Shown: piece after piece, positions 44,620 through 53,077 of the stretch | How the letters are laid out: each line of letters starts with the position of its first letter | Numbering within the stretch: the first letter of the stretch is position 1 | Translations under genes and position numbers: made by a program | Assembly (NCBI GenBank): GCA_046350295.1 | Contig: JAXMAR010000010.1 | Location: forward strand, 123,357 to 187,356 | DNA from: JAXMAR01 sp046350295 | GTDB lineage: Bacteria > Planctomycetota > Planctomycetia > Gemmatales > Gemmataceae | Reading direction: 5' to 3' | Length of the DNA stretch: 64,000 bases | The notes under the pieces: model-generated | Told to the model about the DNA's origin: nothing | Databases searched by the model: none | Seen by the model: the letters and a program-made list of their open reading frames with translations, nothing else

Positions 44620-45060
44620 ATGAGGACGGACAGCGCCCGCAAACTCGGCCTCTGCCTGCTTGCCACGGTCCTGGCGGGTTGCGGCGGGCGGTATGGCCAG
44701 TTGAAGGGAAAGGTTACGCTCAACGGCGGTCCGGTCGCGGGGGCGGACCTGGCCTTCAAATCGGCGACCAAGGCCGAGCATGAGTTCTTCGGCGTTTCCG
44801 GCGAAGATGGCGTCTACCAGGTAAGCTACCGCACCTTTTCAGGCTTGCCCACCGGACGCTATGGCGTTACGGTAACGCGCCACGCGCTCGGTGACGGCGC
44901 TCCCCTGCCGGCCGGGGAGGAGGGGGACGCAGCCAAGAGCGAAGGACGGACCGTCAAGGAACTCTATCTCTTCGAGGCGGAGATCGCCGCCGGCGACAAT
45001 GACGTGTCGTTCGAACTGAGCCGGGGCAAGCGGCCGGACGAGCAGGGAGAGACGAAGTAA
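44620..45060 (+). CDS. Lipoprotein with carboxypeptidase-regulatory-like fold
   Basis: This is a 146-residue protein with GGAG upstream of ATG 44620. The signal ends in the lipobox LAGC (ATVLAGCGGR), so it should be lipidated. The mature part starts LKGKVTLNGGPVAGADLAF and continues YQVSYRTFSGLPTGRYGVTV, the planctomycete 'G.V..nG.pv.ga.v.F' domain similar to carboxypeptidase-regulatory or transthyretin-like folds. Genes of this kind usually follow DUF1559 genes, as here. An intrinsic terminator lies 45 bases after the stop. Confidence 0.82.
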   Translation: MRTDSARKLGLCLLATVLAGCGGRYGQLKGKVTLNGGPVAGADLAFKSATKAEHEFFGVSGEDGVYQVSYRTFSGLPTGRYGVTVTRHALGDGAPLPAGEEGDAAKSEGRTVKELYLFEAEIAAGDNDVSFELSRGKRPDEQGETK

Positions 45061-45104
45061 CGGCATCCCCGCACCGGGCACGCTTTCGTCATGGGCGCAA
45101 GGGA

Positions 45105-45138
45105 AAGGGACCCAGGCCGGCGCCTGCGTCCCTTTTTT
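45105..45138 (+). terminator. Intrinsic terminator after the lipoprotein gene
   Basis: The stem AAGGGAC-CAGG pairs with CCTG-GTCCCTT around a short loop (45105-45134, one C bulged on each side), followed by TTTTTT to 45138. It ends the pseudopilin-lipoprotein transcript; the convergent minus-strand gene ends 16 bases further on. Confidence 0.8.
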
Positions 45139-45153
45139 CTGCGACATCCACGG

Positions 45154-45906
45154 TCACTTCGTCTCGCCGAGCAGCTTCTGAAGACTCGGCTCGACCTCGC
45201 GGCCCCAGATGTTGTAGCCCGCTTCGCTCAGGTGCAGGAAGTCGGGCATGATCTCCTTGGTAAGCGTCCCTTCCTTGTCGAGGAAGGCGCCGCCGATGTC
45301 CAGATAGAAAACGTGCTTCTTGTCATCGAGCTTGGCGATCGTCTTGTTGATCTCCGCGAGCTTTTCGCGCACCGGCGTTCCCGCCTTGGGGCCTCGTGGG
45401 AAGACGCCGAGCAGCAAGACTTTTGTCTCGGGCGTCTTGTCGCGGATCGTCTTGACGATCTCCGTGATGCCGGCGGCGATCTGCGCGGCCGTGTTGGCGC
45501 CCGAATTATTGGTGCCGATCATCAGCATGATGACCTTCGGCTTGATGCCGTCCAGCTCGCCGTTCTGAATGCGCCACAGGACGTGCTCGGTGCGGTCGCC
45601 GCCGATGCCGAAGTTCGCGGCCTTGCGCCCCGCGAAGTGCTTGCTCCAGGCGGCCTTGGCGCCGCCGCCGCGCCAGGCGTCGGTGATCGAGTCCCCCAGG
45701 AGCAAGACGTCCACGTCCCCCTTCTTGGCGATGGCGACGAAGCCCTCGTGCCGCTTCATCCAGCCGGCGTCCGGAACTCCCCCTTTGCCCATTCGCGGCG
45801 ACGGCGTGGCGGCCGGGTTCTTCCCGTCCTTGCCCGCCCCGGATTCGGAACTGATGAGAAACGCCAGACCCAGGGTTGCGACAGCGATCCACAATCGACG
45901 ATGCAT
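45154..45906 (-). CDS. Secreted SGNH/GDSL hydrolase (PAF-acetylhydrolase-like)
   Basis: This is a 250-residue protein from ATG at 45906 with AAGGGGG upstream and a signal peptide (LWIAVATLGLAFLISS). The SGNH blocks are present in order: GDSITDAW with the catalytic Ser, NFGIGGDR with Gly, LMIGTNNSG with Asn, and DFLHLSEAGY with Asp/His. This matches the platelet-activating-factor acetylhydrolase beta-like group. It hydrolyses esters, perhaps acetyl groups of carbohydrates. Substrate and partners are unknown. Confidence 0.9.
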   Translation of the reverse strand: MHRRLWIAVATLGLAFLISSESGAGKDGKNPAATPSPRMGKGGVPDAGWMKRHEGFVAIAKKGDVDVLLLGDSITDAWRGGGAKAAWSKHFAGRKAANFGIGGDRTEHVLWRIQNGELDGIKPKVIMLMIGTNNSGANTAAQIAAGITEIVKTIRDKTPETKVLLLGVFPRGPKAGTPVREKLAEINKTIAKLDDKKHVFYLDIGGAFLDKEGTLTKEIMPDFLHLSEAGYNIWGREVEPSLQKLLGETK

Positions 45907-46056
45907 GAAAAGCCCCCTTTGGTGTGAAACGGGTTGTTCGCTCTGCGTCCATGAGACGGCGTCGGCGCCACCGATGCAAGCAAAAACCGCCTCGCCTCGC
46001 TTTCCCTTCCAATCCGGGTGGTAGCAAATCCGTCGATCGATCAGAATGGCCCGACC

Positions 46057-46073
46057 AGGTCCGAGCCGGACCT
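46057..46073. repeat. Short palindrome AGGTCCG-AGC-CGGACCT
   Basis: Seven-base arms around a three-base loop lie 45 bases before the C25 peptidase start. The ending CGGACCTACG recurs at 53913-53926 in another hairpin (GGTCCGCC/GGCGGACC), so this may be one of several related dispersed hairpins. Confidence 0.5.
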
Positions 46074-46117
46074 ACGTTCTTTTCGCTCCGCGAAAGGCTG
46101 TCCACGGAAGGACCTCC

Positions 46118-47521
46118 ATGCACTGGCCCCTGCGGCTGCTGCTCACCATCCTGTTCCCCAGCCTCGGCGCCGATGGGCCGATCGACACGCTGGTCGTCAC
46201 CAACCCGGCGGATGTCCGCTTCGAGTCGGTTCCGATGTCCCCCTTCGCGCGCTGGATCGCGGTCCAGAAGCGGGGCATTCTAACGACGACCAATGAAGAT
46301 GGCGACGATGTGGCAAGCGCGGTCGAGCGGGCGATCCGGGAAAGAAAGCTAACGAGCATCGATCACGTCATCCTGGTCGGCAGCCTGCGGGCCATCCCCA
46401 TGGAGAAGCGGAAGAACCCGCTCCCCGGCAAGGACGCCTGGATCGAGACCGAACCGCTGGCGCCACGCGACGGGGCGCCGTTCTCCTTCGCGGTCGGCCG
46501 CATCTTCCACCGCGACCCGAAGGTCGTCATGCGAATGCTGCTTTCCGCCTCCGCCTGGCACGGACCACCCGCGCGGCCGCCCAAGGCGCTGGTCGTGGGC
46601 AATCCGGGAGACAGCTTGCCGCTCGTGGAGACATTCGCGCGGGCGAGTGCAGCGGAACTAAAGAACGCCGGCTATGACGTGACGCCGCTCATCGGCCACG
46701 ACTCCGGCCGCGCCGAAGTGCGGCGCCGCCTGCCGGAGCAGACGGTGTTTCTCTTCGAAGGGCACATGAGCACGCTGGTCCGCGATTATGAGGCGCACCG
46801 CTGGACCGAGCCGCTGCGACCGTCGCTGATCCTGCTCCAGAGCTGCCTCGTGCTGACCGAAGAAAGGGCGGGGCCGTTTCTGGAGCGCGGCGCTCTCGCC
46901 GTCGCCGGCTCGTCGACGCGGACCTTTTCCGGGTCGGGCGGCGCCGTCACGCTTTCATATCTCGACGCGCTCCTTCACGACGGCCAGACACTCGGCCAGG
47001 GCATGCGACAAGCGAAGAACTTCCTCCTCGCCTTCGCAAAACTCAAAGAGCAGCGCCTGACCGAAAAATCCCAGCTCGGCGGCGCCAATCTACGGACCGC
47101 CTGGGCCTTCACGCTCTGGGGCGATCCAACCCTGAAGCTGCCGCTGGCGTCCTCCAACGACCGTCTGCCCGCGGTGACGCACGCGGTGAAGGGAAGCAGC
47201 ATCCTCATCCACATTCCGGTAGGAAAGTACCCGCGTCTGAAAAGTGAGCGCTACGAAGTCGAGCTGACGCCGAACGCGCGCCTCGGCGGCCTCTTGCAGA
47301 AGAAGGATGACGACCGTCAAGAATTGATCCCCCTCGTCTTCCGCGAAGTCCACCTGCCGGATGTCCTCAACGACGTGAGGCCGACGCTGAAAAGCAAGCT
47401 GCCGCGCAAGAGCTGGGTCTTCCTCTGGGACCCGCGCCGGCGCACCGGCTACCTCCTCGTTCGCCCCAATCCCGGCCAACGCGAGCTACGTTTCGACGTC
47501 GCGGCGAGTGGCACGCCCTGA
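46118..47521 (+). CDS. Gingipain-like C25 family peptidase
   Basis: This is a 467-residue protein from ATG at 46118 with GGAAGG upstream; a signal segment (RLLLTILFPSLGAD) follows. It has the C25/caspase-like order: VVTNPADVRFES at the start, IDHVILVGSLRAIP, the catalytic His in FLFEGHMST, the catalytic Cys in LILLQSCLVL and the late AWAFTLWGDPTLKL motif. The family cleaves after Arg or Lys in secreted proteins. The C-terminal stretch resembles an Ig-like tail. The stop codon lies inside the left arm of a 32-base inverted repeat, so the last few codons come from that element. Confidence 0.85.
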   Translation: MHWPLRLLLTILFPSLGADGPIDTLVVTNPADVRFESVPMSPFARWIAVQKRGILTTTNEDGDDVASAVERAIRERKLTSIDHVILVGSLRAIPMEKRKNPLPGKDAWIETEPLAPRDGAPFSFAVGRIFHRDPKVVMRMLLSASAWHGPPARPPKALVVGNPGDSLPLVETFARASAAELKNAGYDVTPLIGHDSGRAEVRRRLPEQTVFLFEGHMSTLVRDYEAHRWTEPLRPSLILLQSCLVLTEERAGPFLERGALAVAGSSTRTFSGSGGAVTLSYLDALLHDGQTLGQGMRQAKNFLLAFAKLKEQRLTEKSQLGGANLRTAWAFTLWGDPTLKLPLASSNDRLPAVTHAVKGSSILIHIPVGKYPRLKSERYEVELTPNARLGGLLQKKDDDRQELIPLVFREVHLPDVLNDVRPTLKSKLPRKSWVFLWDPRRRTGYLLVRPNPGQRELRFDVAASGTP

Positions 47522-47590
47522 GGCTTTGCGAAGGGCGTGGGCCGTTGCGCGAGGACAGCACGCCCTTCGCAAAGCCTCAGGGCGTGCCAC
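47508..47590. repeat. Perfect 32-base inverted repeat at the end of the C25 gene
   Basis: Arms at 47508-47539 and 47559-47590 are exact reverse complements, separated by 19 bases. Each arm begins or ends with GTGGCACGCCC and carries AGGCTTTGCGAAGGGCGTG. The left arm overlaps the last four codons and stop of the C25 peptidase. Such a stem could act as a transcription end or protect the mRNA end. The length and perfect match imply recent insertion or ongoing correction. Confidence 0.9.
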
Positions 47591-47668
47591 CCAGGACAGG
47601 CGTGCGACCGAGGACGACCACGCCGCTGTCAACGCAGTGTCATCTGCACAAGGTTTCAAGGAGCAGGC

Positions 47669-49303
47669 ATGGGCCAGCGCAGACAGGTGATCGTGACGGT
47701 CGCGGCGCTCGTCGTCTTGGCGACGGGCTTCGGCTTGATGCGCTTCCTGGCGACGGGGGAGGAGAACCGCGTGCCGCCCGGGCCAGGCAATTTCCGCGTC
47801 ACGCTCCTCGTCCGCGGCAAGGCCGGCGCCGACGCCAAGCTGATCACCGCCTGCCCGCTCGAGATCGGCCACCAGCATATTTACGGCGAAGACCTCTCCA
47901 GCGCTCAACTCGGCGGCAAGGTCGTCGAGACGCGCTACGGCGAGCGCCGCCAGGCCCAGTGGAGCGGCCATCTCGGCTTCAAAGGCGGCGACTTCGAGGC
48001 CCGCTATCAGTGCGATTGCACCATCGACGTCCGCCGGCCCAACGGCGCCATGAAACGGCTGCAGAGGCTGATGGACGCCGAGCCAAAACCGGGCGAGATG
48101 CTACAAGCGGATCCCGGCGTCGACCCGAACACGCCGGAGATCACCGCGACGGCTGTCGATGCGGTCGGAGACCAAGCAGCCGCGCTCGATCAAGCGCGCA
48201 GCCTCTATCAACTCGTGGTGGACAAGATCCGCCGCGAGCCGGCCACCCCCGGCGTCCTCCGCTCCGCGCAAGCCTGCCTTCAGGATGGCCGTGGCGACGC
48301 CCTGGCCCAGAGCCGCCTCCTCGTCGCCCTGCTCCGCAACCGCGGCATCCCGGCCCGCCTGGTCCACGGCCTCGTCCTCAAGCCCGGTCCCCAGCCGGCC
48401 CACGCCTGGGCCGAGGCCTGGCTCGGCGATCGCTGGTTCCCGCTCTGCCCCTATCACCGCGAGATCGGCAAGCTCCCCGCCTCCTATCTCGTCTTCGGCT
48501 ACGGCGATCTGCTTCTCGTCCGCGGCTACAATTTGCTCGAAGTCCAGCACGGCTTCCTGGTCGAGCACGTCCCGAGCCAGGCGGCCCGCACCGCCGGCGC
48601 CGGCAGCACGCTGGCCCGCTTCTTCCACCGCATCTCGCTCTACAACCTGCCCCCCGCCGAATTGGCCCTCGTCGAGTTCCTGCTGCTCCTGCCGCTCGCC
48701 GCCCTGATGATCTGCTTCTTCCGCAACATCATCGGTCTGCAAAGTTTCGGCACCTTTACCCCCGCTCTTCTGGCGCTGGCTTTTCGCGAGGTCGAGACCT
48801 GGACCGGCATGCTCATCTTCATCGCCATCCTCCTCGCCGGCTGGGGCTTGCGGCATGGCCTCGACCGCTTCCATCTCCTTCAGGTCCCACGCAAGGCCGC
48901 CATGCTCAGCCTCGTCGTCCTCATGCTCATCGGCCTCGTCTTCTGGGCCAACGAGCACGACCTGGCCGCCACCAAGTTCCTCCCCCTCTTTCCGCTCGTC
49001 ATCCTCACCGGCATGATCGAACGCTTCTGGACCCAGGAGACCGAGGACGGCACGCTTTCATCCTTCCGCTTGCTCCTGACGACGCTCCTCATGACCGTCG
49101 CCATCGCCTTTGTCCTCGCCTGGTCCGACTTGATCCACTTCCTCGTCACCTATCCCGAGGCCATCGGCCTCATCCTCGCCGCCCAGGTCTGCATCGGCCG
49201 CTACACGGGCTATCGTTTGACCGAGATCTGGCGCTTCCGCGAGCTGGCGAACGAGCCGCACCTCTGGCACGAGGAAGGCGAGCCGACGAGCCGGGCGGCA
49301 TAG
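47669..49303 (+). CDS. Inactive transglutaminase fused to seven-helix membrane domain (UUP1-like)
   Basis: This is a 544-residue protein from ATG at 47669 with AAGGAG upstream. A membrane helix (VIVTVAALVVLATGFGLM) leads to a transglutaminase-like domain. The usual Cys region reads RGDALAQSRLLVALLRNRGIPARLV, with Ala where the catalytic Cys should be; HAWAEAWLGDRW holds the His. Then follow about seven helices (ELALVEFLLLLPLAAL, SFGTFTPALLALAF, GLILAAQVCIG). This is the UUP1 / 7TM-transglutaminase family, normally coded beside an ATP-grasp ligase. None is adjacent here. Confidence 0.85.
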   Translation: MGQRRQVIVTVAALVVLATGFGLMRFLATGEENRVPPGPGNFRVTLLVRGKAGADAKLITACPLEIGHQHIYGEDLSSAQLGGKVVETRYGERRQAQWSGHLGFKGGDFEARYQCDCTIDVRRPNGAMKRLQRLMDAEPKPGEMLQADPGVDPNTPEITATAVDAVGDQAAALDQARSLYQLVVDKIRREPATPGVLRSAQACLQDGRGDALAQSRLLVALLRNRGIPARLVHGLVLKPGPQPAHAWAEAWLGDRWFPLCPYHREIGKLPASYLVFGYGDLLLVRGYNLLEVQHGFLVEHVPSQAARTAGAGSTLARFFHRISLYNLPPAELALVEFLLLLPLAALMICFFRNIIGLQSFGTFTPALLALAFREVETWTGMLIFIAILLAGWGLRHGLDRFHLLQVPRKAAMLSLVVLMLIGLVFWANEHDLAATKFLPLFPLVILTGMIERFWTQETEDGTLSSFRLLLTTLLMTVAIAFVLAWSDLIHFLVTYPEAIGLILAAQVCIGRYTGYRLTEIWRFRELANEPHLWHEEGEPTSRAA

Positions 49304-49361
49304 CGGTATTGAGCCGCCGCCCACATGCGTCGTCTCTGCCTCGACATTTGGGCGGGACAAC

Positions 49362-50858
49362 TTAACACCTCGCAAGGCTTGCGTGCTGCTGAAACAATCC
49401 GAGGCGCGTGCGTCTGAACAGCACGTCTTCGTGCGTCAGCGCCATCTCGCATTCTCGTTGATACGCAAGCTCCACTTCGAGGTCGGGCTCTCCAGCGCTC
49501 ACCGGGCGGCTGTCCTCGGGCCGCTGGATGCGGGCGGCGACATCGATGGCGCGCAGGCCGTAGCGGCGCAGCAGGTGAAGCGCCGCGGTTTCGCTCAGCC
49601 CGTGGCGTCCCATGAGGCGCGGCGTCGCCGTCGCGACGAAATCGGCCCAGGGTTCCGCGGGGGCGCCGAGGAGGCGGAAGTCGGCCGTGCGGCACGGACG
49701 GCGGACGCCGAGGCGGCGACAGATCTCGTCCGTGATCTGCCGGGCCATGCTGCGATAGGTCGTGTACTTGCCGCCGGCAGCGGAGAGGAGGCCGGAGGGA
49801 GACGTGAAGAGGCGGAACTGGCGGGAGCGCGCCGAGGGAGAAGCGCCGGTCGAGCGGAGCAAGGGCCGCAGGCCGGCGAAGTAGCCGAGGACGTCTGGCC
49901 GAGAGAGCGGGCGCGTGAAATGGCGGTTCCAGCCTTCGAGCAGGTAGTCGATGTCGGCGTCTTGGACGCTGAGATGATCGGCGTCTTCCGGTGTGAACGT
50001 GTCGGTCGTGCCGAGGAGCGTCTTGCCGAGCCAGGGGAGGACGAAGAAGACGCGGCCATCGCGCGGGTGGAGCAGGAGGAAGGCGGCGGGCAGCTTCTGG
50101 TCGGCGACGATGATGTGAACGCCCTTGGTCACCTGGAGGCGCGGGCCGGCGGGATCACCGGCAAGGGCGGCGACGCGGTCAACCCAGGGACCGGTGGCGT
50201 TGAGGACCAGGCGGGCGGCGATGCGCAGCTCGCGGCCGCCGTGACGATCGACGGCGCGGACGGCGTGGATAGCTCCGTTGGCCATTTCGAACGCGGTCGC
50301 TTCGACGTAGTTGGCGACGCAGGCGCCCTGCCGTGCGGCGGTCAGTATGACTTCGAGGCAGAGTCGCGCGTCGTCCATCTGCGCGTCGAAGTACTGGGCG
50401 CCGGCGCGCAGGCCGGCCGCGCAGAGGACGGGGCACTCGCGCAAGAGTTGGTGGCTCGTTACCGGCCGACTGCGCCGGATGTTGGCCCGGCCCGCCAGGA
50501 GGTCGTAGAGCGTCAACGCCGCGCGCCACTGCCAAGGCGCGACGCGCGCGCCGCGATAGAAGGGGAGCAGAAAGCGCAGCGGCTGGACGAGATGGGGGGC
50601 GTTGCGTAGCAGGCGGCCGCGCTCTGTGAGGGCTTCACGGACGAGAGAAAGCTGGGCGTGTTCGAGATAGCGCAGCCCGCCGTGGACGAGCTTGCTGGAG
50701 ACGCTGCTCGTGCCCGAGGCGAAATCCCCCTTGTCGATGAGGGCGACCTTCAGGCCACGCAGCACGGCGTCGAGCGCCACGCCGGCGCCGGTGATGCCGC
50801 CGCCCAGGATGAGGAGGTCGAACGTTCCGCCGGCCAGGCGATCGAGGTCGCGGCGCAT
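49362..50858 (-). CDS. glpD: Glycerol-3-phosphate dehydrogenase (FAD-dependent)
   Basis: This is a 498-residue protein from ATG at 50858. It shows the FAD-binding LLILGGGITGAGVALDAVLRG, the GlpD signature KGDFASGTSSVSSKLVHGGLRYLE, ATGPWVDRVAAL and the substrate-loop AGLRPLL. The C-terminal domain has GGKYTTYRSMARQ. It oxidises sn-glycerol 3-phosphate to dihydroxyacetone phosphate at the inner membrane and passes electrons to quinone. It begins 24 bases downstream of a PIN toxin gene. About 30 codons of its 5' end are repeated at 51511-51645. Confidence 0.93.
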   Translation of the reverse strand: MRRDLDRLAGGTFDLLILGGGITGAGVALDAVLRGLKVALIDKGDFASGTSSVSSKLVHGGLRYLEHAQLSLVREALTERGRLLRNAPHLVQPLRFLLPFYRGARVAPWQWRAALTLYDLLAGRANIRRSRPVTSHQLLRECPVLCAAGLRAGAQYFDAQMDDARLCLEVILTAARQGACVANYVEATAFEMANGAIHAVRAVDRHGGRELRIAARLVLNATGPWVDRVAALAGDPAGPRLQVTKGVHIIVADQKLPAAFLLLHPRDGRVFFVLPWLGKTLLGTTDTFTPEDADHLSVQDADIDYLLEGWNRHFTRPLSRPDVLGYFAGLRPLLRSTGASPSARSRQFRLFTSPSGLLSAAGGKYTTYRSMARQITDEICRRLGVRRPCRTADFRLLGAPAEPWADFVATATPRLMGRHGLSETAALHLLRRYGLRAIDVAARIQRPEDSRPVSAGEPDLEVELAYQRECEMALTHEDVLFRRTRLGLFQQHASLARC

Positions 50859-50882
50859 TTTCTTGGCTGTGAAGAAAGCGCC

Positions 50883-51281
50883 TCAGGGAAAGCGCTTCGC
50901 CTTGGGAAACAGGTCGAAATGAGGGTCGATCGAGTAGATGGCGCACTGGTGGCGTTCGGCGCAGGCGGCAATGACAAGGTCCGTGAGCGGCAACGGGTGT
51001 CCCTCGCCCGCCAGGCGCCTTCCGAGTCGAGCGGCCAGAACCCAATCGCGCCGCGAGAGGGAGAGGAAGTGTACCCCTTCCAGAGCAGAGGCGACCCAGT
51101 CCGCCTCCTGATCCTTCTTGAAACCGAGGAGAACTTCAGAGAGGATCGGGCCGATGACGGCGGCACGATCCTCGTCCAAGAGTTCTTCGATGGCCTCTCG
51201 ATGAACCGAAGCCTTGCGAGAGAAAAACACCACCCACATGCAGGTGTCAATCAGAACCAGCGACGGCTTGACCATTCTCAT
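50883..51281 (-). CDS. PIN-domain toxin (VapC-like)
   Basis: This is a 132-residue protein, ATG at 51281 or 51275 (MVKPSLVLIDTCMWVVFF). PIN acidic residues are D in LIDTCMW, E in GPILSEVLLGF, D in PLPLTDLVIAACA and D in IYSIDPHFD. It overlaps the antitoxin gene by about 30 bases. It lies between glpD and the duplicated glpD 5' end, so the module seems to have landed at the glpD promoter. Confidence 0.85.
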   Translation of the reverse strand: MRMVKPSLVLIDTCMWVVFFSRKASVHREAIEELLDEDRAAVIGPILSEVLLGFKKDQEADWVASALEGVHFLSLSRRDWVLAARLGRRLAGEGHPLPLTDLVIAACAERHQCAIYSIDPHFDLFPKAKRFP

Positions 51282-51477
51282 CCATCTCGCGCCGTTCCAA
51301 TTCTTGCCAGTTGTCTTCCATCGTGACCTGATTCGCGAGTTGTTTCAAACGCATCCGTTTCGCGTAACGAATGAACTCACGAACGGCGTGCTGGAGCGCG
51401 GCCGGCGGGTCGCTTTCTTGCGTCAATTCCCTCAACTCCGATAGTTGTTCGGCGGTCAAGTGGACCTTGGTCTCCAT
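51247..51477 (-). CDS. VapB-like antitoxin (DUF2191/RHH-like)
   Basis: This is a 76-residue protein (METKVHLTAEQLSELRELTQ). The short beta strand KVHLTAEQ, the LQHAVREFIRYAKRMRLKQL helix and the acidic Trp-containing tail (MEDNWQELERREMDENG) fit VapB-type antitoxins. It is the upstream gene of the pair and overlaps the toxin start. Ahead of it is the glpD fragment and no other promoter-rich gap. Confidence 0.75.
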   Translation of the reverse strand: METKVHLTAEQLSELRELTQESDPPAALQHAVREFIRYAKRMRLKQLANQVTMEDNWQELERREMDENGQAVAGSD

Positions 51478-51510
51478 AGCGCTCTCCGGAAGGATTCGGA
51501 CAGCGCCATC

Positions 51511-51645
<135 letters not shown>

Positions 51646-51662
51646 GGGATCATCGTACCCCA

Positions 51663-52913
51663 TCACTCTTTCCGCGCCGCCTTCTGCAACTCCTGAAGCT
51701 TGTTCGACAAATCCTGGGCGATATTGGCCCGCCGCAGAAACAAGAGCGCGAAGCAGGTGTCGACCTCAGGCTGATGGCGGTCTTGCCAGCTGCCGTCCGC
51801 CTTCTGGTGCTCCAGGATGATCGGGTAGCCCCAGTCGTACCAGTCCTTCCCTTCGATGACGGGCATGCCGTAGATCATGCCGAGCCGCTCGATCGTCCAA
51901 AGGTAATAGAGGTCGCCCCAGGCGTCGGCCTGGAACCAGGTCCCGGTGTAGTGGTGCGTGGCGCCGCCGGGATCCCCTTTCTTGCGGCCCAAGGAGCGGC
52001 CGACGTACTCGAACGCCTTGGCGAGGTCGGCGCGCTTGCCCAGGTCGAGGACCAGCTCTTCCTTGGCGGTGTTGAACTCGCGGTCTTCGCGCAGCGCCTT
52101 CTCGATGGCGAGGGCCATCAGACCGGCCGCGGTGGCGCTGCTGTAGAGAACATTAGGATCGATCTCGACGTTGTACTGCCAGTGGCCGTCGGGAAACTGC
52201 CGGTGATTGAAATGCGCCGCCACCCGCATTAGCGTCTCGCGCACCGGGATACCGTGCTTGCGGGCGCCCCACAGCGCCAGCATGGCGAACTGGGAATTGG
52301 AGATCGAGAACGCCGTGCCGGTCCCCTTGGGCGGGCGCCCCGAGCGCAGCGCCGCGGCCAGCTCGTCTTCCTGCTTGGGCGTCAGGATCGGGCAGCCGTA
52401 CCACCAGACGCCCAGCTCGTTCTGGCCGGCGCAAAGGCGCAGGCCGAGGGAGCGTGCCAGCTTTCGATCCTCTTCACTCAAGGGACGGGAATCGCTCCAG
52501 CGGTTGAAGAAGAAGAGGGCGGCCGAGATGACATACGTGCGGTCGAAGGTAGGGGCCGTTTTGCGCAGCTCCTCGGCGATGTCGAGGATGGCGGGATCGT
52601 CGGCCGGGACGCCGCATTCCAGGAGGGTGAGGCCGATGAGCCCGGCGATGCCTTGCCGCGTTTGCGCGCCGATGCGGCCTTCGAGCGCCCAGCTATCCTT
52701 CTTCTTGAGGGCGGCGCGGAGAAAGGCGACACCTTTGTCGATTGCCGGCTTGATGCGCGGATCGGGAAGCGGCGTCTTGCCGTCGCCCGGCGACAGGGTG
52801 AGCCCTTCCGGGTCGCTCCCGCCTCGCAGGAACAGGAGCCAGATCGCGAGCCCCGCCCCGAGCAAGAGCAGCAGGCTGAGAACGACGATGAGAATGCGAC
52901 GGGGATGATGCAC
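51663..52913 (-). CDS. Membrane-anchored terpene-cyclase/prenyltransferase-fold protein
   Basis: This is a 416-residue protein; GTG at 52913 with GGAG upstream is the only sensible start. An N-terminal helix (ILIVVLSLLLLLGAGLAIWLLFL) anchors it, followed by an alpha-alpha barrel: GIAGLIGLTLLECGV, NSQFAMLALWGARKHGI, PDGHWQYN, QKADGSWQDRHQPEVDTCFALLFL. The QxxxGSW-like elements recall squalene/terpene cyclases, but the DxDD-type acidic catalytic motif is not visible. It is the usual planctomycete 'prenyltransferase/squalene oxidase repeat' form, probably with a binding role. Confidence 0.78.
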   Translation of the reverse strand: MHHPRRILIVVLSLLLLLGAGLAIWLLFLRGGSDPEGLTLSPGDGKTPLPDPRIKPAIDKGVAFLRAALKKKDSWALEGRIGAQTRQGIAGLIGLTLLECGVPADDPAILDIAEELRKTAPTFDRTYVISAALFFFNRWSDSRPLSEEDRKLARSLGLRLCAGQNELGVWWYGCPILTPKQEDELAAALRSGRPPKGTGTAFSISNSQFAMLALWGARKHGIPVRETLMRVAAHFNHRQFPDGHWQYNVEIDPNVLYSSATAAGLMALAIEKALREDREFNTAKEELVLDLGKRADLAKAFEYVGRSLGRKKGDPGGATHHYTGTWFQADAWGDLYYLWTIERLGMIYGMPVIEGKDWYDWGYPIILEHQKADGSWQDRHQPEVDTCFALLFLRRANIAQDLSNKLQELQKAARKE

Positions 52914-52929
52914 GGGGGGACTCCACAGC

Positions 52930-53077
52930 TCATTTCAGAGCCAACTTGGTTTCCGCCGCGATGTTGTAGGGCGTCTTCCCCTTAGCGGACACCGGCCTGC
53001 CGCGGATGCGCACGGTCAGGGCATAAGTCCCCGCCGCGCCTTGCGTCTTCGCCGTGCCCGGTCGTCGACCGGATCGG
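52930..53077 (-). pseudogene. C-terminal remnant of a secreted protein
   Basis: In a minus frame ending at 52930, the sequence AAGTYALTVRIRG, then RPVSAKGKTPYNIAAETKLA ending in LK, is protein-like. It looks like the end of a strand-rich domain of the type found in planctomycete pre-peptidase C-terminal proteins. It overlaps the end of the acyltransferase gene in another frame and has no visible start. It is probably the tail of a deleted gene. Confidence 0.35.

Noticed and set aside
47669..48500. Active transglutaminase
   Set aside because: The catalytic cysteine position reads Ala in the RGDALAQSR segment, in line with the known inactive family.
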